Program-made: the position numbers and the translations under genes
The notes under the pieces: model-generated
Databases searched by the model: none
Told to the model about the DNA's origin: nothing
The model's input: only the letters and a program-made list of their open reading frames with translations
Shown: one piece after another, positions 7,112 through 8,259 of the stretch
How the letters are laid out: every line of letters starts with the position of its first letter
Numbering within the stretch: the stretch's first letter is position 1
From: Planctomycetes bacterium RBG_16_41_13
Lineage (GTDB): Bacteria > Planctomycetota > Brocadiia > Brocadiales > Brocadiaceae
Assembly (NCBI GenBank): GCA_001828295.1
Contig: MHYI01000308.1
Location: 1 to 8,259, forward strand
Direction of reading: 5' to 3'
DNA: 8,259 nt

Positions 7112-7307
7112 GCTATGCAAATAGAGTGTAACATTAAATAAAAATTTGTTGGATAACATTATTAAATAAAGCAGCATTATAGAATCATTTCCGGCATACA
7201 TTTCTTTTCTTTTTAATAGCGGTAACAATAATCCTTTGAAAATATCCAGGCCCTGCAGGCGCCGCTTAATGTATTTTTATAACATGAATTTTGTTGGTAA
7301 AAATTTT
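7112..7307. other. AT-rich non-coding spacer between clpC and radA
   Basis: No convincing open reading frame, tRNA or strong promoter on either strand. It contains an imperfect direct repeat, TAACATTAAATAAA (7129-7142) and TAACATTATTAAATAAA (7154-7170), differing by a 3-base insertion, and a short GC-rich patch at 7247-7266 that includes the 8-base palindrome CCTGCAGG (7252-7259). Candidate -10 hexamers such as TATAGA (7178-7183) lack a matching -35. Part is presumably clpC 3' untranslated region. Confidence 0.6.
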
Positions 7308-7331
7308 AAAAGGGCTTTTTTGCCCTTTTTT
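7308..7331 (+). terminator. Rho-independent terminator between clpC and radA
   Basis: Perfect 8-base arms AAAAGGGC (7308-7315) and GCCCTTTT (7322-7329), a loop of six T, and a T-rich tail continuing to about 7336. It is U-tailed only on the + strand sense used by all genes here, although the A-rich left arm could give a weaker signal on the other strand. It lies 266 bases after clpC and 46 bases before the radA ATG, so it may end the clpC transcript or act as an attenuator in a radA leader. Confidence 0.75.
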
Positions 7332-7377
7332 ATTTTGGTGCGCGAAACAATTGACGGGTGAATAACTCTCACGATAC

Positions 7378-8259
7378 ATGGCGAAAACATCTGTTGTTTA
7401 CGTCTGCCAAAGTTGCGGATGGAAAAGTTTAAAGTGGGTAGGGCGTTGTGGCGGTTGCGGAGAATGGGATTCCACAGTAGAGGAATATAGTAATGATTCC
7501 GTTGGTGCTACTTCTTTGTCTGTCATGCTTGACAGACAACTTCCCATCCCAATAACTGAGATAAAACTCCAGGATTGTCCTTATATCGAAATGGGAATTG
7601 GCGAATTTGACAGAATCCTGGGGGGAGGTTTGGTTGCTGGTTCTGCGGTATTGATCGGCGGAACTCCGGGAATTGGCAAATCAACACTCCTTTTACAGGT
7701 ATGCCAGCATGTCAGTCAAAAAGGATATACCACGCTCTACGTCACTGGAGAAGAATCCGTCGCTCAAACAAAACTCAGGGCGGAGCGGCTATCCGTATTG
7801 TCGCCTAAATTACTCGTTGTTTCTGAGACAAATTTAGATTTTATATTAGAAAATATCCACAACACACATCCTACCCTGGTGGTGATTGATTCCATCCAAA
7901 TGATTTATAAGCCCCAGTTAGAATCCTCTCCGGGCACTGTTGCCCAGGTACGGCAATGCGCAAATGAACTGATTTTCACCGCGAAATCTACGGGTTCGGC
8001 AATATTTCTGGTAGGACACGTAACGAAAGAAGGTATAATTGCAGGTCCAAAGGTGTTGGAACACATGGCCGATACCGTTTTGTACTTTGAGGGAGAAAAA
8101 TTTCAATGCTATCGCATTCTAAGGGTGGTTAAGAACCGATTTGGCTCCACGGATGAGATTGGAATCTTTGAGATGAGAAAAAATGGATTACATCCGGTTG
8201 ACAATCCATCCGAGATTTTTATTTCACAGGGGATGAGAGGAAGCGCAGGTTCTACAATT
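7378..8259 (+). CDS. radA: DNA repair protein RadA/Sms, N-terminal part (3' end outside window)
   Basis: RadA is a RecA-related hexameric helicase that promotes branch migration and processing of recombination intermediates. The window holds the first 294 residues of a protein usually about 450 long. Visible are the N-terminal C4 zinc finger (C10, C13, C24, C27), Walker A GTPGIGKS (95-102), TGEES (123-127), the Walker B strand LVVIDS (167-172) and the RadA-specific KNRFG motif (252-256, bases 8131-8145). The C-terminal Lon-like domain is just beginning at the window edge. The start ATG-GCG-AAA-ACA gives MAKT, the common RadA beginning; an in-frame TTG at 7351 is blocked by a TAA at 7363-7365. 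No good Shine-Dalgarno lies near the ATG; the best purine run, GACGGGTGA (7353-7361), is 16 bases away. radA after clpC matches the Bacillus order, but the terminator in between suggests separate or attenuated expression. Confidence 0.95.
   Translation, partial: MAKTSVVYVCQSCGWKSLKWVGRCGGCGEWDSTVEEYSNDSVGATSLSVMLDRQLPIPITEIKLQDCPYIEMGIGEFDRILGGGLVAGSAVLIGGTPGIGKSTLLLQVCQHVSQKGYTTLYVTGEESVAQTKLRAERLSVLSPKLLVVSETNLDFILENIHNTHPTLVVIDSIQMIYKPQLESSPGTVAQVRQCANELIFTAKSTGSAIFLVGHVTKEGIIAGPKVLEHMADTVLYFEGEKFQCYRILRVVKNRFGSTDEIGIFEMRKNGLHPVDNPSEIFISQGMRGSAGSTI

Noticed and set aside
7351..7379. TTGACG/ATACAT as the radA promoter
   Set aside because: The -10 match is poor and transcription would begin within the coding region past the ATG.

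Overview
The window carries seven genes, all on the + strand. In order they are mutL (5' end missing), queD, a fused 3-hexulose-6-phosphate synthase/RraA-like gene, mcsA, mcsB, clpC, and radA (3' end missing). It looks like core bacterial chromosome. No insertion sequence, prophage gene, CRISPR array, tRNA or rRNA was seen. Coding DNA has moderate GC content and the intergenic DNA is AT-rich.

Organism: McsA, the protein-arginine kinase McsB and a UVR-containing ClpC form a protein quality-control set best known from Firmicutes and also found in some other phyla, including Planctomycetota. There is no ctsR in front of mcsA, the fourth McsA zinc knuckle has the form GCPxDY, and a housekeeping HPS-RraA fusion is adjacent. 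My best guess is therefore a non-Firmicute, possibly a planctomycete of the anammox (Brocadiales) type. This is an inference from gene content and remembered motif styles, with low to moderate certainty.

Layout: Bases 1-1058 encode the end of MutL. A 223-base gap follows, with a candidate promoter. From 1282 to 7041 five genes are tightly packed. The gaps are 15 bases (queD to hps-rraA), 37 bases (to mcsA), a 14-base overlap (mcsA/mcsB) and 7 bases (to clpC), so this looks like one transcription unit, possibly with an internal promoter just before mcsA. A 336-base non-coding stretch (7042-7377) then holds a long perfect-type palindrome resembling a dispersed repeat, an AT-rich spacer, and a rho-independent terminator. 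RadA starts at 7378 and runs off the window end.

How the genes work together: McsA activates McsB, which phosphorylates arginines on damaged proteins. ClpC recognises the phosphoarginine mark, unfolds the protein and feeds it to ClpP. RadA, a recombination helicase, follows clpC, the same order as in the Bacillus ctsR-mcsA-mcsB-clpC-radA cluster. MutL adds mismatch repair. QueD makes the queuosine precursor 6-carboxytetrahydropterin. The HPS domain probably links fructose-6-phosphate metabolism to ribulose-5-phosphate supply.

I did not find a clearly new system. The points most worth checking are residue changes in otherwise conserved motifs (MutL endonuclease motif, McsA zinc knuckle, McsB C-terminal RN-x2-RA motif), the HPS-RraA fusion in place of ctsR, and the palindrome and terminator between clpC and radA.
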